From NCBI RefSeq assembly GCF_902506145.1, contig NZ_LR733519.1, forward strand, positions 1,958,314 to 2,022,313: a DNA stretch of 64,000 bases. The letters run 5' to 3'. The stretch comes from Burkholderia sp. 8Y (GTDB taxonomy: Bacteria; Pseudomonadota; Gammaproteobacteria; Burkholderiales; Burkholderiaceae). The notes under the pieces were generated by a model, which saw only the letters and a program-made list of their open reading frames with translations, ran no database searches and was not told where the DNA came from. A program made the position numbers and the translations under genes. Positions 35,115 to 44,976 of the stretch are shown here, piece after piece (the first letter of the stretch is position 1; the number at the start of each line of letters is the position of its first letter).

Positions 35115-37514
35115 TCAACCTTTCCACGTCCATTCGCGGATCTCATCGCGATCAATGCCTTCCTCATGCGCATAGCGCACACTCTCGATGATCTGGTTCT
35201 TGAGCATCTCCTTGGTATGCGCAGCCGTGCTCGAAAGTCCCGGTACACGGTCGATCACGTCGATGGCGAGGCTGTACCGATCGACGCCATTGATGATGGC
35301 GAGCTCGAACGGCGTGTTGATATTGCCGCGCTCGCGATAACCATGCACGTGCATGTTGTCGTGATTCGTGCGGTTATACGTGAGCTTATGCACAAGCGAT
35401 GCATACGAATGGAAGTTGAAGATCACCGGCTTGTCACGCGTGAAGAGCGAATCGAAGTCGCGATTGGATAGGCCGTGCGGATGATCCGTGTCGGGCATGA
35501 GCCTGAAGAGATCGACCACATTGACGAAGCGCATCTTCAGATCAGGGCATTGCGTCTTCAGGATTTCGACAGCGGCAAGCGCCTCCATCGTCGCGATATC
35601 GCCCGCCGATGCGATGACGACGTCGGGCTCGTGATTCTGATCGGTCGATGCCCAGTCCCATATGCCGATGCCTTTCGCGCAATGCACCATCGCGTCTTGC
35701 ATGTCCAGGTACTGCAAATGCGGTTGCTTGTCCGCGACGATCACGTTCACATAGTCATGCGAGCGCAGACAATGGTCCGCGACGCTCAGCAGGCAATTGG
35801 CATCCGGCGGTAGATAGATACGCACGACCTGCGGGCTCTTGTTGGTCACGACATCGAGAAAGCCAGGGTCTTGATGGGTGAAGCCGTTATGGTCCTGACG
35901 CCAGACGAGCGACGTAATGAGCAGATTGATCGACGGCACCGGCGCACGCCACGACAGCTCGTTCTTCGCTTTCTCCAGCCATTTCGCGTGCTGGTTGAAC
36001 ATCGAATCGATCACATGCACGAACGCTTCGTAGGTCGCGAATAGTCCATGACGGCCCGTCAATACGTAGCCTTCGAACCAGCCTTCGAGCGTATGCTCCG
36101 AGAGCATTTCCATCACGCGGCCATCGGTGGAAAGCGCACCGCCGTCGGCGTCTTCGGGCTTCATCTCCGCGAGCCAGCGTTTGCCCGATGCTTCGTACAC
36201 GCCGTCGAGCTTGTTGCTTGCGGTTTCATCGGGGCCGAACAGACGGAAGGTCTGCATGTTGCGGCGGATCACATCGCGCAGGAAGGTCGCGAGCACAACC
36301 GTCGGCGATTGATACGCGCTTGCCGCGCGCTTCAAATCGAAGGCGTAATCGCGGATATCCGGCATATCGAGCGCCTGCCTGAGCAGGCCGCCGTTCGCAT
36401 GAGGATTCGCGCTGATACGCCGTCCGCCCACCGGCGCGAGTTCACGCAGACTCTCGACGAGGCTTCCGTTTTCATCGAAGAGTTCTTCGGCCTTGTAGCT
36501 CTTCATCCAGTGTTCGAGCACGGCAAGACTCTTGTCATTCGTCGCCGGGTCCAGCACGGGAACCTGATGTGAACGCCAGAAGTTCTCCACCTTATGGCCA
36601 TTCACTTCTTTAGGGCCGGTCCAGCCTTTAGGCGAGCGCAGCACGATCATGGGCCACCGCGGACGCGTTACGTCGCCTGGATTCGCGCGAGCGCGTTGCT
36701 GGATCGCGCGGATATCGCCGATGCAGCGTTCGAGCGTCGCCGCCATCAATTGATGCATCGTGTCCGGATCATCGCCCTCGACGAAATGCGGCTCATAGCC
36801 ATAGCCCTTGAACAACGCTTCGAGTTCGTCGTGCGGAATGCGCGCGAGAATGGTCGGATTCGCGATCTTGTAGCCGTTCAGATGAAGAATCGGCAACACG
36901 GCACCATCGGTCGCGGGATTGAGAAACTTGTTCGAGTGCCACGAGGTTGCAAGCGGGCCGGTTTCCGCTTCGCCGTCGCCCACCATTGTCGCGACGATCA
37001 AGTCGGGGTTGTCGAATGCCGCGCCGAACGAATGCGACAGGCTATAGCCCAGTTCGCCGCCTTCATGAATGGAACCCGGCGTCTCGGGCGTGCAATGCGA
37101 GCCGATGCCGCCCGGCGACGAGAACGCGCGAAAGAGCCGCAGCATGCCGCGCTCGTCGGGACTGCGGTCGGGATAGATCTCGGAGTAATGCCCTTCGAGA
37201 TAGGCATTCGCGAGCGTCGCGGGCGCACCGTGGCCGGGGCCGGAGACGAACATCACGTTGAGATCGTCGCGTTTGATGAGACGGTTCAGATGCACCCACA
37301 CGAAGGACTGTCCGGGGTCCGAGCCCCAGTGGCCGAGCAGGCGTCGCTTGATGTGCTCGGGCTTGAGCGGCGCGCGCAGCAGCGGATTGGCGCGCAGGTA
37401 GATCATGCCGACCGAGAGGTAATTGCAGGCGCGCCAATAGGCGTCGATTCTACGCAGCAGCTCGGGAGCGAGAGGCGTGTGCGTCGCGGTCTTGCCTTGG
37501 ACGTCGTCGTTCAA
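35115..37514 (-). CDS. xfp: Xylulose-5-phosphate/fructose-6-phosphate phosphoketolase
   Basis: A 799-residue thiamine-diphosphate enzyme that splits xylulose 5-phosphate (or fructose 6-phosphate) with phosphate into acetyl phosphate and glyceraldehyde 3-phosphate (or erythrose 4-phosphate). Length and motifs are typical: [31 protein letters not shown], the ThDP motif [17 protein letters not shown], and [12 protein letters not shown]. The start is TTG, supported by AAGGAG six bases upstream and by the family N-terminus. It forms a tight operon with acetate kinase, giving a phosphoketolase bypass. Confidence 0.97.
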   Translation of the reverse strand: MNDDVQGKTATHTPLAPELLRRIDAYWRACNYLSVGMIYLRANPLLRAPLKPEHIKRRLLGHWGSDPGQSFVWVHLNRLIKRDDLNVMFVSGPGHGAPATLANAYLEGHYSEIYPDRSPDERGMLRLFRAFSSPGGIGSHCTPETPGSIHEGGELGYSLSHSFGAAFDNPDLIVATMVGDGEAETGPLATSWHSNKFLNPATDGAVLPILHLNGYKIANPTILARIPHDELEALFKGYGYEPHFVEGDDPDTMHQLMAATLERCIGDIRAIQQRARANPGDVTRPRWPMIVLRSPKGWTGPKEVNGHKVENFWRSHQVPVLDPATNDKSLAVLEHWMKSYKAEELFDENGSLVESLRELAPVGGRRISANPHANGGLLRQALDMPDIRDYAFDLKRAASAYQSPTVVLATFLRDVIRRNMQTFRLFGPDETASNKLDGVYEASGKRWLAEMKPEDADGGALSTDGRVMEMLSEHTLEGWFEGYVLTGRHGLFATYEAFVHVIDSMFNQHAKWLEKAKNELSWRAPVPSINLLITSLVWRQDHNGFTHQDPGFLDVVTNKSPQVVRIYLPPDANCLLSVADHCLRSHDYVNVIVADKQPHLQYLDMQDAMVHCAKGIGIWDWASTDQNHEPDVVIASAGDIATMEALAAVEILKTQCPDLKMRFVNVVDLFRLMPDTDHPHGLSNRDFDSLFTRDKPVIFNFHSYASLVHKLTYNRTNHDNMHVHGYRERGNINTPFELAIINGVDRYSLAIDVIDRVPGLSSTAAHTKEMLKNQIIESVRYAHEEGIDRDEIREWTWKG

Positions 37515-37726
37515 TTGCTTCTCCTTGCGGTGAAAGTTTGGGTCGAGCGTCGGCTTGCGGCTTGATGCGAGTGAATTGCTGAGTCGGATTCCTGTGATGG
37601 AAGACGTTGGATTTCAGGGTCGCACTGACAGAGCGAGCCTGAAGAGAGCGAAGATTGCTGTAGCGTCGCGCAACATCATACTTGTGTTCGCGCGACGAAG
37701 TTTTGACAGAACCGCAGGCGCGGCGC

Positions 37727-39025
37727 TTATTCGCGGGCGGATTGCGTCATGTCGTAATCCATCAGCAAGGCTTTGTGGTCTTCCCACATGCCGATGTAAT
37801 GCACCATGAAGCTGTCGGCACGCCGATAAATCCACGGCGTGTTCCACTCGATGAAAGACGCAATGCGCGTTGCGTCGAAATCCGCGTGACTTTCAAATTC
37901 GCGGATAAAGAAAGGTTGATCCCCCATGTTCGCATAGACGCTCGATTTGTCGTCGAGTTGCGAGCATGCATGCAGGATGTAATGGAACGCGTCGTAGTTG
38001 GGATGCGTGCGGCGAAAGCCCATGATGCCGGAATTGAACGTCCACGTGCCGACATCGCGGGCAAACAGGGCGTCCTGTCCCTGCATGATGGATTCGAGCG
38101 TGCGATTCATGTCGTTGAAGAGCACGTCGGCATCGACCCAGAAGACCCATTCATGATGCGGCAGATACTCGCGCAACAGGGCAGGCTTGAGCCAGTTGCC
38201 CGCTGTCTTGCCGTCGTTCAGATGCGCCGGAATCGCGCGGTGAACATAGAGCGTATAGCCATGACGCGCGCAATAGCGCCTGAAATTGGCCTCGGCAATG
38301 CGCCCGTAACGCGCGACGTTCGGCGTATAGAGCGTGACGACGGCGATCGGCTGGCCGGGCTGATAGACGCTTCGAGCCGAAGTATCGTCCGTGTCTGCAT
38401 CGAAGAAGGAAAGGAACGGCAAGCCCCGCGCCAAACGTTGATTGATGTGCTCGAAAAGCGCCGTGCGAAACCGCCGATGCTGCGGCTCTTCGCGGATGCA
38501 CACCGAGAAGGCAGGCCATTTCGCCCACACGCTTTCGAGCGAGACCGCAGCAGGCACGGCCACATGAACTTTGCCGATCATGGTCTGGGGAGGAAGCGCG
38601 TCGAACTCACACAGCAGCAAGCCTTCGTCCGCAGGCAGCTCAACGCTGAAGCGGCAGTGGGTAACGACCTTGTAGAGCTTGCGGCGAACTTCTTCGGTGT
38701 TGCGCCATACCTGGAGATCCGTCTGCGGATGCCCCTTTTCCACGCATGTCAAAAGCCAGTCGCGGTTATCGAGCAATTCGGGCAACGGCATCGTGCCGAT
38801 GATCGCGGCGTTCTGCGTCAGCAGCATGATGATCTCGCCGGGGTCGGCCTTGGTCAGCGTTTGCAGCAGCGTTTCGTACTTGAACATCCACAAGACATGG
38901 GCGCTGCTACCGGACAATTCCGACAGGTCGATCTCAACATGCCGATAGCCGTGCATGCGGGCATAGCGTCGATGATTGGCGAGCGCGCCGGGCGCGTGGT
39001 CGAATAGCAGGCTGATGACGATCAT
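37727..39025 (-). CDS. GT34-like galactosyl/mannosyl glycosyltransferase
   Basis: A 432-residue protein. The C-terminal half has a GT34-type (GMA12/MNN10-like) fold: PIAVVTLYTPNVARYGRIAE and YCARHGYTLYVHRA, the DxD-containing HEWVFWVDADVLFND, then FNSGIMGFRRTHPN and SFIEWNTPWIYRR. The N-terminal half (residues 1-200) is unlike the rest and unassigned. Transfer of a hexose from a nucleotide sugar is expected; the acceptor is unknown. No surface-polysaccharide genes surround it. Start ATG 39025 (MIVISLLFDHA) is a choice among weak options. Confidence 0.78.
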   Translation of the reverse strand: MIVISLLFDHAPGALANHRRYARMHGYRHVEIDLSELSGSSAHVLWMFKYETLLQTLTKADPGEIIMLLTQNAAIIGTMPLPELLDNRDWLLTCVEKGHPQTDLQVWRNTEEVRRKLYKVVTHCRFSVELPADEGLLLCEFDALPPQTMIGKVHVAVPAAVSLESVWAKWPAFSVCIREEPQHRRFRTALFEHINQRLARGLPFLSFFDADTDDTSARSVYQPGQPIAVVTLYTPNVARYGRIAEANFRRYCARHGYTLYVHRAIPAHLNDGKTAGNWLKPALLREYLPHHEWVFWVDADVLFNDMNRTLESIMQGQDALFARDVGTWTFNSGIMGFRRTHPNYDAFHYILHACSQLDDKSSVYANMGDQPFFIREFESHADFDATRIASFIEWNTPWIYRRADSFMVHYIGMWEDHKALLMDYDMTQSARE

Positions 39026-39126
39026 GAATGCAATATGCAAATGGACGGCGGCGCATGCGCAACAGCGCCGGGACGGCCGTAGCATGGCCGCAATCAACGC
39101 CAGCCCGCATGGGACGGGTCCTAAAA

Positions 39127-39148
39127 CGGCATGCAGAATGCAAAACGC
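39127..39148 (+). repeat. Dispersed 22-base repeat, copy 2
   Basis: CGGCATGCAGAATGCAAAAC plus GC, identical to the reverse complement of 33961-33982. It lies in the 152-base divergent gap between the glycosyltransferase and lhr, 30 bases before the lhr start. Confidence 0.8.
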
Positions 39149-39177
39149 TGACTCTCAACCGCCCCTAGAATGTGGCA

Positions 39178-42100
39178 ATGACCGTCGATTTCCACACGCC
39201 CGACGACGCGCTCGCGGGTTTTCATCCCGCCGTCGTCAATTGGTTCCGCGCGCATTTCGCCGCGCCGACCGCCGCGCAGGCGCGCGCGTGGCCGCTCATT
39301 CATGCGCGCCGGTCGACGCTCGTCGCTGCGCCCACCGGCTCGGGGAAGACGCTCACCGCGTTTCTCGCCGCACTGGATGAGCTCGTCCGCGACGGCATCG
39401 CGGGCGGCGGCGTCTTGCCGGACGAGACGCGCGTTGTCTACGTGTCGCCGCTGAAGGCGCTGTCGAACGACATCCGCGTGAATCTGGAAGAGCCGCTCGC
39501 GGGCATTGCGCGCGAACTGCGCGACATGGGCGCGGCTGCGCCGGGCATCCGCGCCGCCGTGCGGACCGGCGATACCACGCAGCAGGAGCGCAACGCGGTG
39601 CGCAAGCGCCCGCCGCATATTCTCGTGACGACACCGGAATCGCTTTACGTGTTGCTTTCGTCCGATTCCGGCCGCGTGATGTTGTCAACCACGCGCACCG
39701 TGATTGTCGACGAAATACACGCGGTGGCGGGCGGTAAGCGCGGCTCGCATCTGAGCCTGAGCCTCGAACGGCTCGACGCGCTCTGCGAGGAACGCGGCGC
39801 GGCGCGGCCCGTGCGCGTCGGCCTGTCGGCGACGCAGAAGCCCATCGAACTCGTTGCCAAGTTTCTGGCCGGCGAAGGCCGGCCGTGCGAAATCGTCGAT
39901 GTCGGGCATGTCCGCGCACGCGATCTCGCGCTGGAACTGCCGCCGATGCCGCTCGAAGCGATCATGTCCAACGACATGTGGGAGCGCGTCTACGACCGGC
40001 TCGCTGAATTGTCGGCGCAGCATCGCACGACGCTCGTCTTCGTCAATACGCGGCGCATGGCCGAGCGCGCGGCGCGGCATCTCACCGACCGGCTCGGCAA
40101 GGAGGCGGTCGCGGCGCATCACGGCAGCCTCGCGCGGGAGCATCGGCTGGACGCGGAACAGCGCCTCAAGCGCGGCGAGTTGCGCGTGTTGATCGCGACC
40201 GCATCGCTGGAACTGGGCATCGATATCGGCGATGTCGATCTCGTCTGCCAACTCGGCTCGCCCGGTTCCATCGGCGCGTTCCTGCAGCGCGTCGGGCGCT
40301 CGGGCCACCACGTCGGCGGCGTGCCGAAAGGGCGGCTCTTTCCCACTTCGCGCGACGATCTGATCGAATGCGCCGCGCTGCTCGACTGCGTGCGCCGAGG
40401 CGAGCTCGACGCCCTGACCATCCCGCGCGCGCCGCTCGACGTGCTCGCGCAGCAGATCACCGCCGAAGTCGCGTGCCGCGAGTGGGGCGAGGATGCGCTG
40501 TTCGAGCGCATCCGCCGCGCGTATCCGTACGCGACGCTCGAACGCACGCGCTACGACGCCGTGCTGCGCACGCTCGCCGAAGGCTATACGGGCCGTCAGG
40601 GCGTGCGCGCGGCTTATGTGCATCGCGATGCGGTCAGCCGCACGCTGCGCGCCCGGCGCGGCGGCAAGCTCACGGCGGTCACGTCGGGCGGAGCGATTCC
40701 CGACAACGCGGATTTCGCCGTGCTGCTGGAGCCGCAAGGCTTGCAGATCGGCACGGTCAACGAGGACTTCGCCGTCGAAAGTCTCGCTGGCGATATCTTC
40801 CAGCTCGGGAATACGTCGTATCGCATCTTGCGCGTGGAAGGCGGGCGGGTGCGCGTGGAGAATGCGAACGGCCAGCCGCCGAACATTCCGTTCTGGCTCG
40901 GCGAAGCGCCGGGCCGCAGCGATGAGCTTTCGTTCGCGATTTCGCGTCTGCGCGCGGACGTCGATGCGCGGCTTGCATCGGGCGACGGCAAGGGTCGTAT
41001 GCATGCCGCATCCAATATGCCGAATGCAATAGACCAAACGTCGCCCGTCGATCTCACCGTCCGCTGGCTCGCCGACGAAACGGGCATCGGCATGGAAGCG
41101 GCGCGGCAGATCGTCGATTATCTGGCTCGCGCGCGCGCCGCGCTCTCGGTTCTGCCGACGCAGGACACGCTCGTCATGGAGCGATTCTTCGACGAATCCG
41201 GCGGCATGCAACTCGTCATTCACGCGCCGTTCGGCAGCCGAGTGAACCGGGCGTGGGGCTTGGCGTTGCGTAAGCGGTTTTGTCGCAAGTTCAATTTCGA
41301 GCTTCAGGCGGCGGCAACCGAAGATGCGATCGTGCTGTCGCTGACTGGCGGCCACAGCTTCGCGCTCGACGACGTATGGCGTTATCTGAAATCCGCCACC
41401 GCCGAGCACGTGCTGGTTCAGGCGCTGCTCGACGCGCCGCTGTTCGGCGTGCGCTGGCGCTGGAATGCGACCAACGCGCTCGCGCTGCCGCGTTATGCGG
41501 GCGGGCGCAAGGTCGCGCCGCAGTTGCAGCGCATGAAGAGCGAGGATCTGCTCGCGGCCGTGTTTCCGGATCAGGTCGCGTGCGCCGAGAATGTCGTCGG
41601 CGAGCGCGACGTGCCGGCGCATCCGCTCGTCGAGCAGACCATCGACGATTGCCTGCACGACGCGATGGACAGCGAGGCGTGGCTCGCGCTGCTGCGACGC
41701 ATCGAAGCGGGCGACGTGCGGCTCATCACGCGTGATTTGCCTGCGCCGTCGCCGCTCGCCGCCGAAATTCTGTCGGCGCGGCCATACGCGTTCCTCGACG
41801 ACGCCCCGCTCGAAGAACGCCGCACGCAGGCCGTGCTGGCGCGCCGCTGGACAGACCCGCGATCGACAGACGATCTTGGCGCGCTCGATGCCGACGCCAT
41901 CGCGAGCGTGCGCGCAGAAGCGTGGCCCACGGTGACGAGCGCCGATGAGATGCACGAGGCGCTGACGAGCCTCGCCGGGGTGACGGACGCCGAAGCCGCC
42001 GCGAGCGATGGCTGGCCCGCGTGGCTCGACGTCCTCGCCCGCGCTGGCCGCGCGACGCGCCTGCAGATCGCCGAGCATGACGGCTTGTGGACGCCCGTCG

Positions 42101-43608
42101 AGCGCCTGACTTTGCTGCGGGCCGTCTATAACCGCGCGCCGATGCATCCGCGCCTCACGCCGCCGCCCGGCTTCGACACGGCCTGGGACGCCGACGACGC
42201 GCTCGTCGAAATCGTGCGTGCACGGCTCTCGGGCTTCGGGCCGCTGACCTTGGCGGACGTCGCGCGGCCGCTGGCGTTGTCGGCGTCGTCGGTCGCGGTC
42301 GCGTTGACGCGCCTCGAATCCGAAGGTTATGTGATGCGCGGCCAGTTCACGCCGGACGCATCCGCTGAATCCGGCGTCGATGAACAGTGGTGCGAGCGCC
42401 ATCTGCTGGCGCGGATTCATCGCTACACGGTGCGGCGGCTGCGTCGAGAAATCGAGCCGGTGGAGCGGCAGGACTTCATGCGTTTCCTGTTCGAATGGCA
42501 GCGCGTCGCGCCGGATGCCCGCGGCGAGGGCCGCGACGCGCTGCTTGCCGTTCTCGAACAACTGGAGGGTTTCGAAGCGCCCGCCGTCGCGTGGGAGGAC
42601 GAGATTCTTCCGGCACGCATCGCTGATTACTCCGGCATCTGGCTGGACGAAATCTGCCGCGCCGGAAAGATCGTGTGGTCGCGCCCGGCGGGGCGATCGC
42701 GCGCCGCGGGCGGTCCGGTGCGCGGCACGCCCATCGTGCTGCTGCCACGCCGCGCGCTCGCGGCGTGGAATGCGCTGATGCGTCCGGACGAAGCGCCGGA
42801 GCTGTCGTCGCGTGCGCAACGCGTCTTCGATGCGCTCTCGACGCACGGCGCGATGTTCTTCGACGAATTGCTTGCCGAAACACGCCTGTTGCGCACCGAA
42901 CTGGAAGACGCGCTCGGCGAACTGGTCGCGCTCGGCCTCGTGAACGCCGACAGCTTCGCCGGGCTGCGCGCCTTGCTGACGCCCGCCGCCAAACGCAACG
43001 CGATGTCACGGCGCACGCGCAGGCCGGGCGGCGGACTCTTCATCGGCGGAATGGACGACGCGGGCCGCTGGGCGTTGCTGCATCGCGCAGGCCCCGGCCA
43101 CGAAGGCGGCGATGCCGAGCATGTCGCGCTGACGCTCCTGCGCCGGTATGGCGTCGTGTTCTGGCGGCTGCTCGAGCGCGAGGCGCAATGGCTGCCGCCG
43201 TGGCGCGACCTGCTGCGCGTCTATCACCGGCTGGAGGCGCGCGGCGAGATTCGCGGCGGGCGTTTCGTCGCGGGACTCGCGGGCGAGCAGTTCGCGCTGC
43301 CCGACGCCGTGCCGCTCCTGCGCGAAGTGCGCAGGCGGCCAAAGGACGGCGCATTCGTCGCGTTGAGCGCAGTGGATCCGCTGAACCTCGTCGGTACCTT
43401 GCTCCCGGGCGGCAAAGTGCCGGCGCTGGCGGGCAACCGCGTGCTGTATCGGGACGGCGTGCCCGCCGGCGCGGTGATCGCGGGCAAGACGCATTATTTC
43501 GGCGATGCCGACGCGCCGACGCGCGAGCGCATGCGTCTTGCCCTCGTCAAACGAAACGCGCGTTCCTTGAGCGCGTCGGCCGCGCGCCAGGTGGCGGTTC
43601 CCGACTGA
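39178..43608 (+). CDS. lhr: Large helicase-related protein Lhr (ATP-dependent DNA helicase)
   Basis: A 1476-residue superfamily 2 helicase of the long Lhr type. The core has motif [13 protein letters not shown] near residue 51, motif II VDEIHAV near 176, [35 protein letters not shown] and the arginine-finger motif QRVGRSGH. An Lhr winged-helix/beta-barrel region and the long C-terminal extension (DUF1998-unlike, Lhr-CTD) follow. Lhr is a 3-5 prime DNA translocase linked to DNA repair. A short segment near residue 604-616 ([13 protein letters not shown]) looks like an in-frame insertion. The ATG at 39178 is chosen over an upstream GTG. Confidence 0.96.
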   Translation: MTVDFHTPDDALAGFHPAVVNWFRAHFAAPTAAQARAWPLIHARRSTLVAAPTGSGKTLTAFLAALDELVRDGIAGGGVLPDETRVVYVSPLKALSNDIRVNLEEPLAGIARELRDMGAAAPGIRAAVRTGDTTQQERNAVRKRPPHILVTTPESLYVLLSSDSGRVMLSTTRTVIVDEIHAVAGGKRGSHLSLSLERLDALCEERGAARPVRVGLSATQKPIELVAKFLAGEGRPCEIVDVGHVRARDLALELPPMPLEAIMSNDMWERVYDRLAELSAQHRTTLVFVNTRRMAERAARHLTDRLGKEAVAAHHGSLAREHRLDAEQRLKRGELRVLIATASLELGIDIGDVDLVCQLGSPGSIGAFLQRVGRSGHHVGGVPKGRLFPTSRDDLIECAALLDCVRRGELDALTIPRAPLDVLAQQITAEVACREWGEDALFERIRRAYPYATLERTRYDAVLRTLAEGYTGRQGVRAAYVHRDAVSRTLRARRGGKLTAVTSGGAIPDNADFAVLLEPQGLQIGTVNEDFAVESLAGDIFQLGNTSYRILRVEGGRVRVENANGQPPNIPFWLGEAPGRSDELSFAISRLRADVDARLASGDGKGRMHAASNMPNAIDQTSPVDLTVRWLADETGIGMEAARQIVDYLARARAALSVLPTQDTLVMERFFDESGGMQLVIHAPFGSRVNRAWGLALRKRFCRKFNFELQAAATEDAIVLSLTGGHSFALDDVWRYLKSATAEHVLVQALLDAPLFGVRWRWNATNALALPRYAGGRKVAPQLQRMKSEDLLAAVFPDQVACAENVVGERDVPAHPLVEQTIDDCLHDAMDSEAWLALLRRIEAGDVRLITRDLPAPSPLAAEILSARPYAFLDDAPLEERRTQAVLARRWTDPRSTDDLGALDADAIASVRAEAWPTVTSADEMHEALTSLAGVTDAEAAASDGWPAWLDVLARAGRATRLQIAEHDGLWTPVERLTLLRAVYNRAPMHPRLTPPPGFDTAWDADDALVEIVRARLSGFGPLTLADVARPLALSASSVAVALTRLESEGYVMRGQFTPDASAESGVDEQWCERHLLARIHRYTVRRLRREIEPVERQDFMRFLFEWQRVAPDARGEGRDALLAVLEQLEGFEAPAVAWEDEILPARIADYSGIWLDEICRAGKIVWSRPAGRSRAAGGPVRGTPIVLLPRRALAAWNALMRPDEAPELSSRAQRVFDALSTHGAMFFDELLAETRLLRTELEDALGELVALGLVNADSFAGLRALLTPAAKRNAMSRRTRRPGGGLFIGGMDDAGRWALLHRAGPGHEGGDAEHVALTLLRRYGVVFWRLLEREAQWLPPWRDLLRVYHRLEARGEIRGGRFVAGLAGEQFALPDAVPLLREVRRRPKDGAFVALSAVDPLNLVGTLLPGGKVPALAGNRVLYRDGVPAGAVIAGKTHYFGDADAPTRERMRLALVKRNARSLSASAARQVAVPD

Positions 43609-43824
43609 CTACTTCGACACGAGCTTGTGGACGAACGGCCCCGGCTGTTGCACCGGCACGTCCTTCACCGGCACGCCGGGGTAATCGACCACGCGCTGCG
43701 GGTTTGCATGCAGAATGCGAAACGACGGACGCACGCGCTCGCGCGAGCCGCCGGCGATGCTGGCCATCGCTTGCCGGTCCAGCTCGACACTGTCGGCCAG
43801 ATCCCTGATCTTGATGACAGCCAT
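43609..43824 (-). CDS. Gly-Gly leader small protein, paralogue 3
   Basis: A 71-residue protein. Residues 1-26 are a leader with IRDLADSVELDRQAMASIAGG, nearly the same as in two upstream genes; the double Gly is at residues 25-26. The remainder (about 45 residues) is Pro/Val-rich, basic and unrelated to the others, and part of it (FRILHANP) is encoded by the dispersed repeat. The ATG at 43824 has a perfect AGGAGG site. The stop is directly adjacent to the convergent lhr stop. A terminator separates it from the other two genes. Confidence 0.72.
   Translation of the reverse strand: MAVIKIRDLADSVELDRQAMASIAGGSRERVRPSFRILHANPQRVVDYPGVPVKDVPVQQPGPFVHKLVSK
43706..43724 (+). repeat. Dispersed repeat, partial copy 3 inside a coding region
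   Basis: GCATGCAGAATGCGAAACG matches 18 of 19 bases of the core of the copies at 33961-33982 and 39127-39148. Here it lies within the small gene on the minus strand and encodes part of its C-terminal region. Confidence 0.65.
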
Positions 43825-43912
43825 GACTGTCCTCCTGGTTGAGCGCCGCGTCTCGTTCAGTATAGGAAGCAAACGAGCACGCGGTCGTGTCTAACGAAAA
43901 GCCACGAAAGCC

Positions 43913-43955
43913 AAAAAAGCCGACAGGCGGCGAAAGGCCGAAGCCTTTCGCCGCC
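43913..43955 (-). terminator. Rho-independent terminator of the Gly-Gly leader gene pair
   Basis: On the minus strand a 12-base stem (43944-43955 with 43926-43937) and a 6-base loop are followed, after a short GC-rich spacer, by six T (43913-43918). It lies 41 bases after the stop at 43997. Confidence 0.75.
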
Positions 43956-43996
43956 CACGCTCTCAGGCGCTTATCGTTTCCGATGCTCGTCGCAGA

Positions 43997-44263
43997 TCAG
44001 AACAGTGCGGCGGCGGCGTTCAGATGCGCCATCTGCTGCGGTTTCACGTAGATGGACGGCGCGGCGAAATTCGCCCCGATGACGCCGACATCATTCAGCG
44101 TGTTGACCTGCACGTTCTGCAACTGCGAGATGTTCTGCAGGATGCCGACGTTCACGTTGACATTCGCATACGGACCGTAGCCTTGCCCGCCGGAAACGGC
44201 GGACATTGCGCGGCGGTCCAGTTCCTTGCTATGGGACAAGTCCCGGACGACGATGGACGACAT
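43997..44263 (-). CDS. Gly-Gly leader small protein, paralogue 2 (N/V-rich)
   Basis: An 88-residue protein. Leader residues 1-26 contain VRDLSHSKELDRRAMSAVSGG with Gly-Gly at 25-26. The mature part is poor in charge and rich in Asn, Val and Gln (YANVNVNVGILQNISQLQNV), suggesting beta-rich or amyloid-like structure. The ATG has GAGGAG nine bases upstream. It lies 30 bases after paralogue 1 in the same direction and before a terminator. The leader resembles Gly-Gly secretion leaders, but no peptidase-transporter is in the window. Function unknown. Confidence 0.8.
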   Translation of the reverse strand: MSSIVVRDLSHSKELDRRAMSAVSGGQGYGPYANVNVNVGILQNISQLQNVQVNTLNDVGVIGANFAAPSIYVKPQQMAHLNAAAALF

Positions 44264-44293
44264 GATGGTGCTCCTCGCGAAGGGAATCGTAGG

Positions 44294-44584
44294 TCAGGCG
44301 TACAGCATGCCGAGACCGCCGCCGATATTGATGTTGCTGGAGTTGCTGCCTTTCTGGACCGGATGGAGGTCCGAATGAATGCCGCTCGCGAAGGCGACGT
44401 TCACGCCGTTCTGGTTAGACGTGTTCTGCTCTTGTTGCACCATTTGCTGCGTGTTGAACGAGAGCGACGTCTTCGAGAAGTCGAAGCTCGGCAGCAGATA
44501 GCCCATGCCGCCTCGCACGGCGGACATCGCGCGGCGATCGAGTTCTTCAGTGATGGGCAGGTCTTTGATGGTCAGCGTCTTCAT
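44294..44584 (-). CDS. Gly-Gly leader small protein, paralogue 1 (N/Q-rich)
   Basis: A 96-residue protein. Leader residues 1-26 read IKDLPITEELDRRAMSAVRG plus G, with Gly-Gly at 25-26. The rest is rich in Gln, Asn, Ser and Gly (FNTQQMVQQEQNTSNQNGVN, then SNSSNINIGGGLG). It has no cysteine and no membrane segment. The ATG is preceded by AAGGAG. It is first of a tandem pair and divergent from the Ser/Thr kinase gene. The leader is conserved among the three paralogues while the C-terminal parts differ, the usual pattern of exported peptides. Confidence 0.8.
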   Translation of the reverse strand: MKTLTIKDLPITEELDRRAMSAVRGGMGYLLPSFDFSKTSLSFNTQQMVQQEQNTSNQNGVNVAFASGIHSDLHPVQKGSNSSNINIGGGLGMLYA

Positions 44585-44976
44585 AGCGGTTCTCCTTGGG
44601 TGCGCGTGGCGCGTTCAGGTAAGGGTTCGAGCAACATGTCTGCTCGGGCCAGTTCAATGCATAGGGTGTGCCAAGCGGCATGAGCCGCGCCCGAAACCAT
44701 CGCAAAGCCCTTTATTCATGGGCTTTTCCGACATCGCGCTTCGCTTGCGCCGACAGCATCGGTCATCGCGGCGGCGCCCGAATGCCGCGTCGAATCCAAC
44801 AGCGCGCTGAATTGTGTCGGTCTGCGAAAGACATGTGCGCGATGCCGCGCATCCGATAAAACGCCATTTGCTTAAGCCCGATACGAAGGCTAGTATCGAA
44901 CGATCAACCGGCGTTTGTTACGACAAGTAGAGTGCCGGCCGACCACGTTATTTCGGAGCCGCAACGAGTCGCACAG
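44585..44976. other. Divergent intergenic region between Gly-Gly leader genes and kinase
   Basis: About 390 bases without a supported gene. It holds the kinase promoter proposed at 44868-44896 and should hold the leftward promoter of the leader-peptide genes, which I cannot place. Confidence 0.5.
44868..44896 (+). promoter_or_regulatory. Candidate promoter of the Ser/Thr kinase gene with a dyad
   Basis: TTGCTT (44868-44873), a 17-base spacer and TAGTAT (44891-44896) lie about 80 bases before the ATG. A small dyad, CGATAC (44879-44884) and GTATCG (44893-44898), overlaps spacer and -10 and could be an operator. Confidence 0.5.

Noticed and set aside
39685..42846. Very long open frame on the minus strand (over 1000 codons) antisense to lhr
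   Set aside because: It is Arg/Ala/His-rich without domain patterns and arises from GC-rich codon use of the true lhr frame.
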